Assembly: GCF_035944355.1 (NCBI RefSeq)
Contig: NZ_DASZBH010000014.1
Span: 310,001-374,000 of the forward strand
Reading direction: 5' to 3'
DNA from: Frateuria_A sp035944355
GTDB taxonomy: Bacteria > Pseudomonadota > Gammaproteobacteria > Xanthomonadales > Rhodanobacteraceae
DNA length: 64,000 bases
In this document: piece after piece, positions 10,624-23,893 of the stretch
How positions within the stretch are numbered: the stretch's first letter is position 1
Layout: each line of letters starts with the position of its first letter
Position numbers and translations under genes: made by a program
The notes under the pieces: model-generated
Database searches by the model: none
The model's input: only the letters and a program-made list of their open reading frames with translations
Told to the model about the DNA's origin: nothing

Positions 10624-11391
10624 CTAGAACCGCACCAGCAGGATCAGCGCGATGCAAAGGGCCAGCACCGCGGCCGTGGCGATCAGCCACCACACCTCGC
10701 CCCGCGGGCCGGCCGCATCTTCGGGAAGGCGCTCGCCCGACGGCTCCTGCGGCGTCACCGCCGGCGCGGGCAGCAGCCCGGGAGCGTCGACCACGAAACG
10801 GTGCATGGCGATGCCCAGCAGGTCATCCGGATGCAGCGCCGCCTGCTCCACCGGCACACCGTTGAGGCGCAGCGGGTAGCGCTCCGGCGTCGGTCCGGCC
10901 GCCACGCGCAGTTCGCCGTCCTTCCAGAACAGCGCCAGCGTGGCCGAGCCTGCCTGCGGCAGGTCCAGCGACTGGTCGCCCTGCGGTCCGAATTCCAGCC
11001 GCCCGCGTATCGGGAAGACGCGGCCCGACAGCGGCCCGGCCACCGCGCGCAGGGCCGCCGTGCATTGGCCCTGCCGCGAGCGCGCCAGAGGCGCGCGCGA
11101 TGCCGGATCCTCGTCCGCACACAGCAGCATGCGGCAATCGCCCAGGCTCAGGATGTCGCCCGGACGCAGCAAGGCACGCTCGCGTACCGGGCGCGCGTTG
11201 ACGTAGACGCGGCCGGCCCCGGAAAGCACCTCCAGCACCCAGCCGCGGCGGTCCTGCCGGATGCGCAGGTGATGCGCCGCGCCCTGCTGGGCGGACACCA
11301 GCAGGTCGTTGTCCGGCGCACTGCCGATGCTCAACGCGGCCTGCGCCCAGCGAAAATCCTCGCGAGCCGAATTGGGAAACTCGATGCGCAT
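10624..11391 (-). CDS. FHA-domain protein with C-terminal membrane anchor
   Basis: The 255-residue protein has a forkhead-associated fold at about residues 15-85: LSIGSAPDNDLLV, a histidine-containing HHLRI, YVNARPV and RALLRPGDILSLGD. A second, degenerate FHA-like segment runs from about 115 to 205 (LSGRVFPIRGRLEFGP, LRLNGVPV, LHPDDLLGI). A single hydrophobic helix at about 233-252 ends the protein. FHA domains bind phosphothreonine peptides, so this may be a membrane-tethered reader of Ser/Thr kinase signalling. No kinase gene is visible nearby. The gene converges with the DNA ligase. Confidence 0.75.
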   Translation of the reverse strand: MRIEFPNSAREDFRWAQAALSIGSAPDNDLLVSAQQGAAHHLRIRQDRRGWVLEVLSGAGRVYVNARPVRERALLRPGDILSLGDCRMLLCADEDPASRAPLARSRQGQCTAALRAVAGPLSGRVFPIRGRLEFGPQGDQSLDLPQAGSATLALFWKDGELRVAAGPTPERYPLRLNGVPVEQAALHPDDLLGIAMHRFVVDAPGLLPAPAVTPQEPSGERLPEDAAGPRGEVWWLIATAAVLALCIALILLVRF

Positions 11392-11487
11392 CTGCGAACC
11401 AGCCGAAAGACCGCGGGACTCTAGCAGATGCAGGCGCTGCCCTTCGCGCAGGCCGCGTAAGATAGGCGGTCCTCACGGAGCGCCACC

Positions 11488-11772
11488 ATGCCGAAGATCG
11501 ATATCCGCCGCCCGCACACCCTGCCGCCCGACCAGGCACGCGCCGTGGTCGACAAGGTGGCCGCGCGCATGCGCGAGAAGTTCGACATGCAGAGCCAGTG
11601 GCAGGGCGACACGCTGCGTTTTTCGCGCTCCGGCGTGAATGGCGCCATCGCCATGGCGCCCAACGAGGTGCACGTCACCGCCGAGCTCGGCCTGATGCTT
11701 TCGCCGCTCAAGGGCATGGTCGAGCAGGAGATCCGGCGCAAGCTGGACGAGTATTTCGGGGGCGCCGCCTGA
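11488..11772 (+). CDS. Polyhydroxyalkanoic acid system family protein
   Basis: A small 94-residue protein starting at ATG 11488, with GGAG 7 bp upstream. It begins with PKIDIRRPHTLPPDQAR and continues with VAARMREKFD, FSRSGVNGAIAM and MLSPLKGMVEQEIRRKLDEYFG. This pattern matches the PHA granule-region family (TIGR02610-type), which is common in xanthomonads even where no PHA synthase cluster is adjacent. None is visible here, so a real link to polyhydroxyalkanoate is uncertain. infA follows after 83 bp. Confidence 0.75.
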   Translation: MPKIDIRRPHTLPPDQARAVVDKVAARMREKFDMQSQWQGDTLRFSRSGVNGAIAMAPNEVHVTAELGLMLSPLKGMVEQEIRRKLDEYFGGAA

Positions 11773-11779
11773 GCTTTCT

Positions 11780-11807
11780 TTGATCAGGCGCCTGGACGTG
11801 GCATACT
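11780..11807 (+). promoter_or_regulatory. Candidate infA promoter
   Basis: TTGATC (11780-11785) and CATACT (11802-11807) with a 16-base spacer lie about 50 bp before the infA start codon. The match to sigma-70 consensus is fair, not strong. Confidence 0.4.
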
Positions 11808-11855
11808 TGCCCGCTTACGCGGCCGCCACGGCCGGGCCCAGACACACCGGAACGC

Positions 11856-12074
11856 ATGGCCAAAGACGACGTCATCGAAATGGAAGGCACGGTCCAGGAG
11901 ACCTTGCCCAACACCATGTTCCGCGTACAGCTGGAGAACGGGCACGTCATCACCGCCCATATCTCCGGCCGCATGCGCAAGCACTACATCCGCATCCTCA
12001 CGGGCGACAAGGTCAAGGTGGAGATGACTCCCTATGACCTGACCAAGGGGCGGATCACCTACCGCATGAAGTAG
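11856..12074 (+). CDS. infA: Translation initiation factor IF-1
   Basis: The 72-residue protein has the canonical IF-1 length and sequence: KDDVIEMEGTVQETLPN, FRVQLENGHVITAHISGRMRKHYIRIL and a GDKVKVEMTPYDLTKGRITYR end (single OB fold). It binds the A site of the 30S subunit and cooperates with IF-2 and IF-3. It faces clpA tail to tail, with a shared hairpin between them, the same neighbourhood as in enterobacteria (infA next to clpA). Confidence 0.97.
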   Translation: MAKDDVIEMEGTVQETLPNTMFRVQLENGHVITAHISGRMRKHYIRILTGDKVKVEMTPYDLTKGRITYRMK

Positions 12075-12098
12075 GGCGACGTCGCAGACAAGAAAAAA

Positions 12099-12122
12099 GG
12101 CCGCGCAGTGCGCGGCCTTTTT
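12099..12122. terminator. Bidirectional terminator between infA and clpA
   Basis: The stem GGCCGCGC / GCGCGGCC with loop AGT is flanked by an A run on the left and a T run on the right. It can therefore end infA transcripts on the plus strand and clpA transcripts on the minus strand. Confidence 0.85.
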
Positions 12123-12176
12123 CGTGCCCGGGTTCCGGCGGCGAGGGCGTCGACACAGGCGCCCTCGTCGCTCCGG

Positions 12177-14447
<2,271 letters not shown>

Positions 14448-14510
14448 CCGGACCTTCTCCGCTGGGATGGCTTGGGCGGCTATGCCGCGATGGCTACAAG
14501 ATGGGGCCGC

Positions 14511-14837
14511 TCATAGCTTTTCCATAGTGCACAGCAAGGGATGCTGATGAGTCCGTGAATACTCGTTGACCTGGGTGACCTTGGTCTCGGCCACCTCCCG
14601 TGTGAACACGCCACACACCCCCTTGCCGCGGGTATGGACGTGCAGCATCACCTGCACCGCACGCTCCTGGTCCATGGCGAAGAAGCCGCGAAGCACTTCG
14701 ACCACGAAGTCCATGGGAGTGAAATCGTCATTCAGCAGCACAACTTGAAAAAGTGGCGGCCGTGCCAGTTCCGGGCGGCTGGTTTCGACGGCCAGGCCGT
14801 GTCCGTTGCCGGGATCGTGTTCGGGTTCGTGGGCCAT
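14511..14837 (-). CDS. clpS: ATP-dependent Clp protease adaptor ClpS
   Basis: A 108-residue protein from the ATG at 14837 (MAHEPEHDPGN). In-frame codons further upstream look non-coding. The adaptor core is clear: LFQVVLLNDDFTPMDFVVEVLRGFF, with the ND-x-T/M-E-style binding pocket, HVHTRGKGVCGVFTREVAETKV and a C-terminal HPLLCTMEKL. ClpS recognises N-terminal destabilising residues and delivers the proteins to ClpAP. It is divergent from nudJ, with a 130-bp gap that should hold both promoters. Confidence 0.95.
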   Translation of the reverse strand: MAHEPEHDPGNGHGLAVETSRPELARPPLFQVVLLNDDFTPMDFVVEVLRGFFAMDQERAVQVMLHVHTRGKGVCGVFTREVAETKVTQVNEYSRTHQHPLLCTMEKL

Positions 14838-14866
14838 TGCTCGTGGGGACTTTTTTGCTGATACGA

Positions 14867-14872
14867 AGTATA
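14867..14872 (-). promoter_or_regulatory. Candidate -10 element for clpS-clpA
   Basis: TATACT on the minus strand, about 30 bp before the clpS start codon. I see no good -35 hexamer at normal spacing, so this is a weak call. Confidence 0.3.
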
Positions 14873-14967
14873 CGCCGCGACGGATGCAGCCCTGGTCGCG
14901 CCGCCGTGCAGGCCGCGCCTCAGCTAGGTGATGGCACAATGACGCATTTCCAGCCCCCGCGTCCCCG

Positions 14968-15456
14968 ATGCCCCTCTCCTCCTCCGCCTCATCCGTCTGG
15001 CGCCCCCACGTCACCGTCGCCTGCGTGGTGGCGCAGGGCGAGCGCTACCTGATGGTCGAGGAAGAGGTCGATGGCCGGCTCGTCTACAACCAGCCGGCCG
15101 GCCACCTGGACGATGGCGAAAGCCTGGTCCAGGCGGCCGTGCGCGAGACGCTGGAGGAAACCGGCTGGGCCGTGCAGCCCGAATGCTTCCTGGGCGTGCA
15201 CCAGTGGCGCAGCACCGAGCATGGCGAGGGTGTGGTGCGCTTCAGTTTCGCGGCGCGACCGCTGGCGCACGATCCTACGCGCCGGCTGGATTTAGGGATA
15301 CGCCGCGCCTTGTGGCTGGGTCGCGCCGAAATCGCCGGTCTCGGCCCGCGCCTGCGCAGCCCGATGGTGCTGCAGAGCATCGATGCCTGGCTTGCCGGAC
15401 GGCGCTATCCGCTGGAGGCGCTGTCCAGCCTGCTCGCGGAGCCGGCGCGGCCATGA
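14968..15456 (+). CDS. nudJ: NUDIX hydrolase, NudJ-like
   Basis: The 162-residue protein has a complete Nudix box from Gly45 to Gly66 (GHLDDGESLVQAAVRETLEETG; catalytic REVEE-type residues Arg59, Glu60, Glu63 and Glu64). It resembles NudJ/YmfB, a phosphatase for thiamine or isoprenoid diphosphates and nucleoside di/triphosphates. The call is reinforced by position: it overlaps the mnmA start by four bases (ATGA) and hflD follows, the same order as in Escherichia coli (nudJ-mnmA-hflD). The substrate is not proven by sequence alone. Confidence 0.85.
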   Translation: MPLSSSASSVWRPHVTVACVVAQGERYLMVEEEVDGRLVYNQPAGHLDDGESLVQAAVRETLEETGWAVQPECFLGVHQWRSTEHGEGVVRFSFAARPLAHDPTRRLDLGIRRALWLGRAEIAGLGPRLRSPMVLQSIDAWLAGRRYPLEALSSLLAEPARP

Positions 15457-16565
15457 AGGTGATGCTGGGCGTCTCCGGCGGCGTCGATTCCTCGGTCGCC
15501 GCGCTGCTGCTGCAGCGGGCCGGCCACGAGGTCGAAGGCCTGTTCATGCAGAACTGGGAGGACGACGGACAGAGTGGCCCCTGCACCGCCGACGCCGACC
15601 GCAAGGACGCGCTGGCCGTGTGCGGGCGCCTTGGGCTCCCGTTCCACGTGCGCAATTTCGCCGCCGAGTACTGGCGGGACGTGTTCGAACATTTCCTTTC
15701 CGAATACCGCGCCGGCCGCACGCCCAACCCGGACGTGCTGTGCAACCGCGAGATCAAGTTCAAGACCTTCCTGGACGAGGCGCGCGCACTGGGCGCCGAA
15801 AAGATCGCCACCGGCCACTACGCGCGGGTCGACCGCCGCGACGGGCATTACCGCCTGCTGCGCGCGCTCGACACGGCCAAGGACCAGACCTACTTCCTGC
15901 ATGCACTGGGCCAGCAGCAACTGGCCGCCACCCTGTTCCCGGTCGGCGAGATCGAGAAGACGCAGGTGCGCGAACTGGCGCGCACGGCCGCGCTGCCCAC
16001 GCATGCGAAGAAGGACTCCACCGGCATCTGCTTCATCGGCGAGCGCGACTTCCGCCGCTTCCTCGCCCGCTACATCCCGGCGCGGCCCGGCGAGATGCGC
16101 ACGCCCGAAGGCGCCCTGGTCGGGCAACACCAGGGCACCATGTACTACACGCTCGGCCAGCGCAACGGCCTGGGGATCGGCGGGCGCCAGGGCCGCAGCG
16201 GCGAGCCGTGGTACGTGGTCGGCAAGGACGTGTCCGCCAACGTGCTCTACGTGGCGCAGGGCGGCGAAAGCCACTGGCTGCAATCGCGTCGTGCAACGGC
16301 CCATGCGCCCAGCTGGGTGGCGGGCGCCGCGCCCTCGACACCCTTCCGCTGCACCGCCAAGACCCGCTACCGCCAGGCCGACCAGGCCTGCGAAGTGCAC
16401 GTGGAAGCCGACCGGGTGGAGGTGCGCTTCGACGACCCGCAACGCGCGGTCACGCCGGGCCAGTCGGTGGTCTTCTACGCCGGCGAAGCCTGCCTTGGCG
16501 GCGCCGTGATCGCCGCCACCGACGCGCCCTTCGGCGGCCTTGCCCCCATGCCAGCAGGAACCTGA
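15453..16565 (+). CDS. mnmA: tRNA-specific 2-thiouridylase MnmA
   Basis: A 370-residue protein from the ATG at 15453, overlapping the nudJ stop. The PP-loop SGGVDSS is at residues 8-14. The catalytic cysteines are Cys97 (DVLCNREIKF) and Cys193 (STGICFIGERDF). YYTLGQRNGLGIGG and a C-terminal beta domain follow. It installs the 2-thio group on U34 of Lys, Glu and Gln tRNAs, using sulfur relayed from IscS through Tus proteins. Length and motifs are complete. It is the middle gene of a nudJ-mnmA-hflD operon. Confidence 0.97.
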   Translation: MKVMLGVSGGVDSSVAALLLQRAGHEVEGLFMQNWEDDGQSGPCTADADRKDALAVCGRLGLPFHVRNFAAEYWRDVFEHFLSEYRAGRTPNPDVLCNREIKFKTFLDEARALGAEKIATGHYARVDRRDGHYRLLRALDTAKDQTYFLHALGQQQLAATLFPVGEIEKTQVRELARTAALPTHAKKDSTGICFIGERDFRRFLARYIPARPGEMRTPEGALVGQHQGTMYYTLGQRNGLGIGGRQGRSGEPWYVVGKDVSANVLYVAQGGESHWLQSRRATAHAPSWVAGAAPSTPFRCTAKTRYRQADQACEVHVEADRVEVRFDDPQRAVTPGQSVVFYAGEACLGGAVIAATDAPFGGLAPMPAGT

Positions 16566-16566
16566 C

Positions 16567-17208
16567 GTGCTCGACCATTTCGCCATCAACGAACCGCGCG
16601 TGCTCGCGCTCGCCGGCCTGTTCCAGGCGGTGGGCCTGGCGCAGCAGCTGGCCAACCAGGGGCGTTGCGACGAGACGGCGATGGAAGCCAGCGTGGCCAG
16701 CGTGTTCCGCATCGATGCGCCTTCGGTGTCGGCGGTCTACGGCGGCGTGGGCGGCGTGCGGCTGGGCCTGCGCAACCTGATCGGCCAGCTGGACGACGAC
16801 ACCCGCGACATGGCCCTCACCCAGATGGCGGTGACCGTGATGCGGCTCGAGCGCAGCCTGGCGCGAAGGCCCGAGCTCGCCGCGAAGCTGCAGGAGGGCA
16901 TCCTCGCCACGCGCCGCCAGGTGGAGCATTTCGGCCAGGATTCGCCGCAGGTGATCCGCCGCCTGGCCGACGTCTACGCCTCGACCCTGTCCACCCTGAG
17001 CCCGCGCGTGATGGTCAACGGCCATCCACAGCACCTGCAGCAGCCGGCCGTGGTGGAGAAGGTGCGCGCGAACCTGCTGGCGGCGGTGCGCTCGGCGGTG
17101 CTGTGGCGGCAGGTCGGCGGGCGCCAGTGGCAGATCGTGATCAACCGCAGGCAGTGCAGCATGCTGGCGCGCGGCCTGCTGACCGGGGCGACGCTGGACA
17201 ACGGCTGA
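16567..17208 (+). CDS. hflD: High frequency lysogenization protein HflD homolog
   Basis: A 213-residue protein from the GTG at 16567, one base after the mnmA stop and preceded by AGGAA at good spacing. The ATG at 16540 inside mnmA is less likely. The helical HflD pattern is visible: ALAGLFQAVGLAQQLANQG near the start, VYGGVGGVRLGLRNLIGQL, PRVMVNGHPQHLQQP and KVRANLLAAVRSAVLWRQVGGRQ. In Escherichia coli HflD is a membrane-associated protein that affects lambda CII. Its housekeeping role is unclear, but the mnmA-hflD linkage is widely kept. Confidence 0.9.
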   Translation: MLDHFAINEPRVLALAGLFQAVGLAQQLANQGRCDETAMEASVASVFRIDAPSVSAVYGGVGGVRLGLRNLIGQLDDDTRDMALTQMAVTVMRLERSLARRPELAAKLQEGILATRRQVEHFGQDSPQVIRRLADVYASTLSTLSPRVMVNGHPQHLQQPAVVEKVRANLLAAVRSAVLWRQVGGRQWQIVINRRQCSMLARGLLTGATLDNG

Positions 17209-17272
17209 GGCTGCGCCGGCCACGAGGTCCGGCCTCCATGGCCTTCCAGCGGCGGCCGCGTGAAGCGCGAGC

Positions 17273-18181
17273 TCAGCCCTCCGGCTGCACCCTCAGCCCC
17301 GGCCGTCCGCGCGCCACTTCCTGCAGCAACGCGGCGAACGCCTGGATGTCCGCCAGCCATGGCGACGCCTCGCGCCAGTACAGCGCGATCTCGCGCCCCG
17401 GCGCGGCGCCCTGGACGTGCGCCAGCGTGAGCTCCGGCATCGAGGCCAGCCGTTCGCGCGCCAGCGCCGGCACCAGCGCGTAGCCCCCACGCAGCGCCAC
17501 CAGCGCCGCCAGGCTTTCCAGGCTGACGTCCTGCACGTGACCGCCCTGCCCGTCGATGCCAGGATGGCTCTCGGCCATCACGGTGGCCTGGGCCTGGTCC
17601 AGTTCGTCCAGCGCGACGCTGGCGCGGCCGGCCAGCGGGTGGTCGGCGCGGAACATCACTTCCCACGGCTCGAAGAACAGCGGACGCGTGGCGATGCCGC
17701 TGGCCGCGGCAGCCGTCGGCGCGAGCACCGCATCCAGCTCGCCCTCGTGCAGGCGCCGCAGCAGGCCGCGCGGCTTGCCTTCGGACAGGCTCAGCCGCGC
17801 GGCCGGGAAATGCTGCGGGAACGGTTCGATCAGGTGCGGCAGGAGGTAGGGACCGAGCGAGGCCGGCACGCCCAGCCGCAATTCGCCGCCGAACGCCACC
17901 GTGCCGGCGCGGGCCGCCTGCTGCAGGTGCTCGGCGGCGGCCAGTACGGCCTCGATCCGCTCCAGCAGGCGCTGCCCGCCGGCGGTGGGCACGATGCGCC
18001 GCCCGCCGCGTTCGAACAGCGGCGCGCCCAGCGCCTGCTCGACCTTCTGCACCTGGTGCGACAGTCCCGACGGGCTGATGTGCATGGCCCGCGCGGCGCT
18101 GTTGAAACTGCCGTGCCGGTGCACCGCCTGCACCAGCGCCAGGTCGCGCAGCGATACCGCCGAGAGCGCCGTCGAAATCAT
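17273..18181 (-). CDS. LysR-type regulator, OxyR-like but without the redox cysteines
   Basis: The 302-residue protein has an N-terminal winged helix (SLRDLALVQAVHRHGSFNSAARAMHISPSGLSHQVQKVEQALG) and a LysR effector domain. The effector region resembles OxyR (SLESLAALVALRGGYALVPALA). However, the segment that carries the two peroxide-sensing cysteines in OxyR here reads AESHPGIDGQGGHVQD, and I see no cysteine in the whole protein. Peroxide sensing by the usual disulfide is therefore unlikely. It is divergent from acnA across 256 bp, so aconitase or its own gene are plausible targets. The stop converges with hflD. Confidence 0.85.
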   Translation of the reverse strand: MISTALSAVSLRDLALVQAVHRHGSFNSAARAMHISPSGLSHQVQKVEQALGAPLFERGGRRIVPTAGGQRLLERIEAVLAAAEHLQQAARAGTVAFGGELRLGVPASLGPYLLPHLIEPFPQHFPAARLSLSEGKPRGLLRRLHEGELDAVLAPTAAAASGIATRPLFFEPWEVMFRADHPLAGRASVALDELDQAQATVMAESHPGIDGQGGHVQDVSLESLAALVALRGGYALVPALARERLASMPELTLAHVQGAAPGREIALYWREASPWLADIQAFAALLQEVARGRPGLRVQPEG

Positions 18182-18359
18182 CGAATGCAGCCTGCCACCA
18201 AATGCGTTTGTGCGGCGGCGGGCGCCGTCGCAAGCTTATGTCGAGACAGCTTTCCATCGCCGCCGCTCCTGCAGCCGGCCGATTCTAGCTGCCCCGGCCG
18301 CTTCGCCGCTTCGCCCGCATTCGACGCCCTGCCTTGCCGGCACGCGTACAGACGGATTT

Positions 18360-18370
18360 GCGATAATCGC
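18360..18370. promoter_or_regulatory. 11-bp palindrome in the lysR-acnA spacer
   Basis: GCGATAATCGC is a perfect palindrome around a central A, about 70 bp before the acnA start. It includes a GATAAT that could serve as a -10 for acnA. It could be an operator or a promoter core; the evidence is limited to the sequence shape. Confidence 0.3.
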
Positions 18371-18437
18371 GATCTTTGCGCGGGTGCGACCGACGCCCTT
18401 CCGTTTCGCCGCTTCAGCTTCAGCCAGGAGTTTCGTC

Positions 18438-21116
<2,679 letters not shown>

Positions 21117-21136
21117 GGCTTAGGCTGGTTGCGAGG

Positions 21137-21162
21137 AAAAGGCCGCCTGCGGGCGGCCTTTT
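21137..21162 (+). terminator. Intrinsic terminator of acnA
   Basis: The inverted repeat AAAAGGCCGCC / GGCGGCCTTTT with a 4-base loop runs into TTCTTTTG, 20 bp after the acnA stop. The A-rich left arm means it can also act on minus-strand transcripts. Confidence 0.88.
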
Positions 21163-21193
21163 CTTTTGTCCTTCCCGCTCCTGGCCGGACGCG

Positions 21194-21228
21194 GCCGATC
21201 CTTCCCCCGCCTGCGGGGAAGGATCGGC
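21194..21228. repeat. REP-like 14-bp perfect hairpin
   Basis: GCCGATCCTTCCCC and its exact reverse complement are separated by a 7-base loop, then GGGGGATCTCG. It lies between the acnA terminator and the 3' end of the minus-strand lipoprotein gene. It resembles dispersed xanthomonad intergenic elements and is similar in style to the hairpin at 7528-7550. Confidence 0.6.
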
Positions 21229-21245
21229 AGGGGGATCTCGGTGCG

Positions 21246-21680
21246 CTACAGCTGGCGCTTCCACGTCGCGCTGTAGCAGCGCCACTCGCTCCCTTCCCGG
21301 CGCCACGCCGACGTCACCTGGTAGATGCCCGCCGCGTCCGGCAGCAGCCGGCTGCCTTGCGTGAGCGTCACGGTGAAATCAGCCACCAGCCGCTCGCCGC
21401 GCCTCTCCACCGAAATCGGCCCCAGCGTCGCGCCGATGCGCTCGCCGCGCAGGCGTGCGAGACGGACGAGGTTGGCGATGTCCTGGCGACCCAGGCTGCC
21501 CTGGTTACCCCCGAAGTCCTCGCCGAGCGGCTCGACCACGCCGCTCGCATCGGCCTCTTCCGCGGCGTGCTGGGCGGAGGCGATGGCTTCGCGCACGCGC
21601 TCTTCGTCAGGCGCACGGTGGCACGCCGCAAGAGCCGCCAGGAGGCTCGCCAAGATCCACAAACCAAACCGTTTTCGCAT
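21246..21680 (-). CDS. Small putative lipoprotein (NTF2/SnoaL-like fold suspected)
   Basis: A 144-residue protein from the ATG at 21680. The N-terminus MRKRFGLWILASLLAALAAC is a lipoprotein signal with the lipid cysteine at residue 20. The mature part is a helix (EERVREAIASAQHAAEEADASG) followed by strands ending in YQVTSAWRREGSEWRCYSATWKRQL. This helix-then-curved-sheet pattern and the final W-containing strand recall NTF2-like lipoproteins, but I do not recognise the family firmly. It is divergent from fadD across about 100 bp. The coordinates are fixed by the signal peptide, since the frame stays open far upstream without coding character. Confidence 0.7.
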   Translation of the reverse strand: MRKRFGLWILASLLAALAACHRAPDEERVREAIASAQHAAEEADASGVVEPLGEDFGGNQGSLGRQDIANLVRLARLRGERIGATLGPISVERRGERLVADFTVTLTQGSRLLPDAAGIYQVTSAWRREGSEWRCYSATWKRQL

Positions 21681-21782
21681 GCGCGTATGTCCTCGAACCG
21701 CGCCGCGACGCGGCTTGCCGCCGTGCGCGGGCGTATGCTCCAATGCCTTGGCCGCAAGGCCTACGGGGAACAGGAACACTAC

Positions 21783-23468
21783 ATGAGCAACGAGCGTCCG
21801 TGGCTGGCCCACTATCCGCATGACGTACCCGCACAGATCGACGTCGACGCCTACGCGTCCGTCGCCGCGGTAGTGGAAGAAGCCTTCGGAAAGTTCCGCG
21901 AGCGCCCCGCCTTCTCCAGCTTCGGCAAGGCCCTGAGCTATGGCGAGATCGATACGCTGAGTGGCCAGTTCGCCGGCTACCTCACCGGCGTGCTGGGCCT
22001 GAAGAAAGGCGATCGCCTGGCGATCATGCTCCCCAACGTACTGCAGTACCCGATCGCGCTGTTCGGCGCGCTGCGGGCAGGGCTGGTGGTGGTCAACACC
22101 AACCCGCTCTATACCGCACGCGAGCTCCGGCACCAGCTGGAGGATTCGGGCGCCAAGGCGATCGTGGTGCTGGACAACTTCGCCGCGACCCTGCAGGAGG
22201 TGCTGGCGCAGACCCAGGTGGAGCACGTGGTCACCACCGGCATCGGCGACCTGCTCGGCTTCCCCAAGGGCGCCTTGGTCAACTTCGTGCTCAAGCACGT
22301 CAAGAAGATGGTGCCGGCCTATTCCCTGCCCGAAGCGGTGCGTTTCCGCGATGCGCTGGCGCACGGCGCGGCCCATCCGATGCTGCCGGTCGCGCTCAAC
22401 CACGACGACCTCGCCTTCCTGCAGTACACCGGCGGCACCACCGGCGTGGCCAAGGGCGCGATGCTCAGCCACGGCAACATGGTGGCCAACATGCTGCAGG
22501 CCAGCGCCTGGATCGGCGACCTGGCCAAGCCCGGCGAAGAGATCATCATCACCGCGTTGCCGCTGTACCACATCTTCTCGCTGTGCGCGAACGGCCTGGT
22601 GTTCATGCGCCTGGGCGGCCTCAACTGGCTGATCACCAACCCGCGCGACATGCCCGGCTTCGTCAAGGAACTGAAGAAATCCGGCTTCACCGCGATCACC
22701 GGGGTCAACACGCTGTTCAACGGCCTGCTCAACACGCCCGGCTTCGCCGAGCTGGACTTCTCCCGCCTGCACCTGACCCTGGGCGGCGGCATGGCCGTTC
22801 AGCGCGCGGTGGCCGAGCGCTGGAAGAAGACCACCGGCTGCACGCTCGCCGAGGCCTACGGCCTGACCGAGACCTCGCCGGCGGTGTGCATCAACCCCCT
22901 GAACCTTGCGGACTACAACGGTTCGATCGGCCTGCCGGTGCCTTCCACGGATGTGGCGATCTGGTCGGAAAGCGACCAGCCGCTGCCGATCGGCGAAGTG
23001 GGCGAGCTGATGGTGCGCGGCCCGCAGGTGATGAAAGGCTACTGGCAGCGCCCGGAGGAAACGGCCAAGGTGCTCGGTGCCGACGGCTGGCTGCACACCG
23101 GCGATATCGCGCGCATGGACGCGAACGGCTACGTCTACATCGTCGACCGCAAGAAGGACATGATCCTGGTGTCCGGCTTCAACGTGTATCCCAATGAAGT
23201 CGAGGACGTGGTCATGCAGCACCCGGGCGTGGCCGAAGTGGCCGCCGTGGGCGTGCCTGACGAACACTCGGGCGAGGTGGTCAAGCTGTTCGTGGTGCGC
23301 AAGGATCCCTCGCTCACCGCCGAGGCGCTCAAGCAGTTCTGCCACGAGTACCTGACCGGCTACAAGCGTCCGAGGCTGATCGAGTTCCGCGATGCCTTGC
23401 CCAAGTCCAACGTGGGCAAGATCCTGCGCCGCGAGCTGCGCGACGAACAGAAGAAGGCTACGGCCTGA
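21783..23468 (+). CDS. fadD: Long-chain fatty acid-CoA ligase
   Basis: A 561-residue acyl-adenylating enzyme from the ATG at 21783 (SNERPWLAHYPHDVP). The AMP-binding P-loop YTGGTTGVAKGAMLSH lies in the first half. AEAYGLTETSP, the FACS-type stretch around DGWLHTGDIARMDANGYVYIVDRKKDMILVSGFNVYP and the C-terminal catalytic lysine in PKSNVGKILRRELR follow. It activates imported fatty acids to acyl-CoA at the inner membrane for beta-oxidation or lipid synthesis. Size and N-terminus fit FadD proper. Confidence 0.92.
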   Translation: MSNERPWLAHYPHDVPAQIDVDAYASVAAVVEEAFGKFRERPAFSSFGKALSYGEIDTLSGQFAGYLTGVLGLKKGDRLAIMLPNVLQYPIALFGALRAGLVVVNTNPLYTARELRHQLEDSGAKAIVVLDNFAATLQEVLAQTQVEHVVTTGIGDLLGFPKGALVNFVLKHVKKMVPAYSLPEAVRFRDALAHGAAHPMLPVALNHDDLAFLQYTGGTTGVAKGAMLSHGNMVANMLQASAWIGDLAKPGEEIIITALPLYHIFSLCANGLVFMRLGGLNWLITNPRDMPGFVKELKKSGFTAITGVNTLFNGLLNTPGFAELDFSRLHLTLGGGMAVQRAVAERWKKTTGCTLAEAYGLTETSPAVCINPLNLADYNGSIGLPVPSTDVAIWSESDQPLPIGEVGELMVRGPQVMKGYWQRPEETAKVLGADGWLHTGDIARMDANGYVYIVDRKKDMILVSGFNVYPNEVEDVVMQHPGVAEVAAVGVPDEHSGEVVKLFVVRKDPSLTAEALKQFCHEYLTGYKRPRLIEFRDALPKSNVGKILRRELRDEQKKATA

Positions 23469-23524
23469 GGGAAGCTGGCAAGCGGGCTATTCGCACTTCG
23501 GGATCGGCGCGGCAACTGCCCGTC

Positions 23525-23893
23525 TCACTCCTCCCGCCAGTGCTCCAGGATGTCCGCGTAGCCGCCCAGCAGGTTCCACAGCGGCACCTGCTTGTCTTCC
23601 GGAATGCGCGAATAGGCAAAGCCGATGTGGCGGTCGGAAATGCGCGCCACCGCTGCCTCCAGATGGATGTGCAGGTCGCGGCCGAAGATCATGTCCAGCA
23701 CCCAGTTCTGCCCCAGTTCGCCCTGCCAGCCCAGCGGCCGGCGCAGCAGCGCGCCGGTGGCCGAGATGTCCACCAGTTCGGTCGGGTGCGACTGCACGCC
23801 GTGGCTCATCAGCACGGTCGTCTCGATGCGCATGCGCGCAGGCCGCAGGAATTTCGGGCCCGACTCGTCCGACACGTTGTCTTCGATCGTCAT
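23525..23893 (-). CDS. PilZ-domain protein
   Basis: The 122-residue protein has the two c-di-GMP binding elements of PilZ domains: an arginine-rich N-terminal switch (RPARMRIETTV) and DISATGALLRRP, which corresponds to (D/N)xSxxG. It then continues as a beta barrel (LDMIFGRDLHIHLEAAVARISDRHIGFAYSR) and ends with a short helix. No other domain is present, so it is a stand-alone c-di-GMP effector. It converges with fadD and borders the long gene-free stretch upstream of scpA. Confidence 0.8.
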   Translation of the reverse strand: MTIEDNVSDESGPKFLRPARMRIETTVLMSHGVQSHPTELVDISATGALLRRPLGWQGELGQNWVLDMIFGRDLHIHLEAAVARISDRHIGFAYSRIPEDKQVPLWNLLGGYADILEHWREE

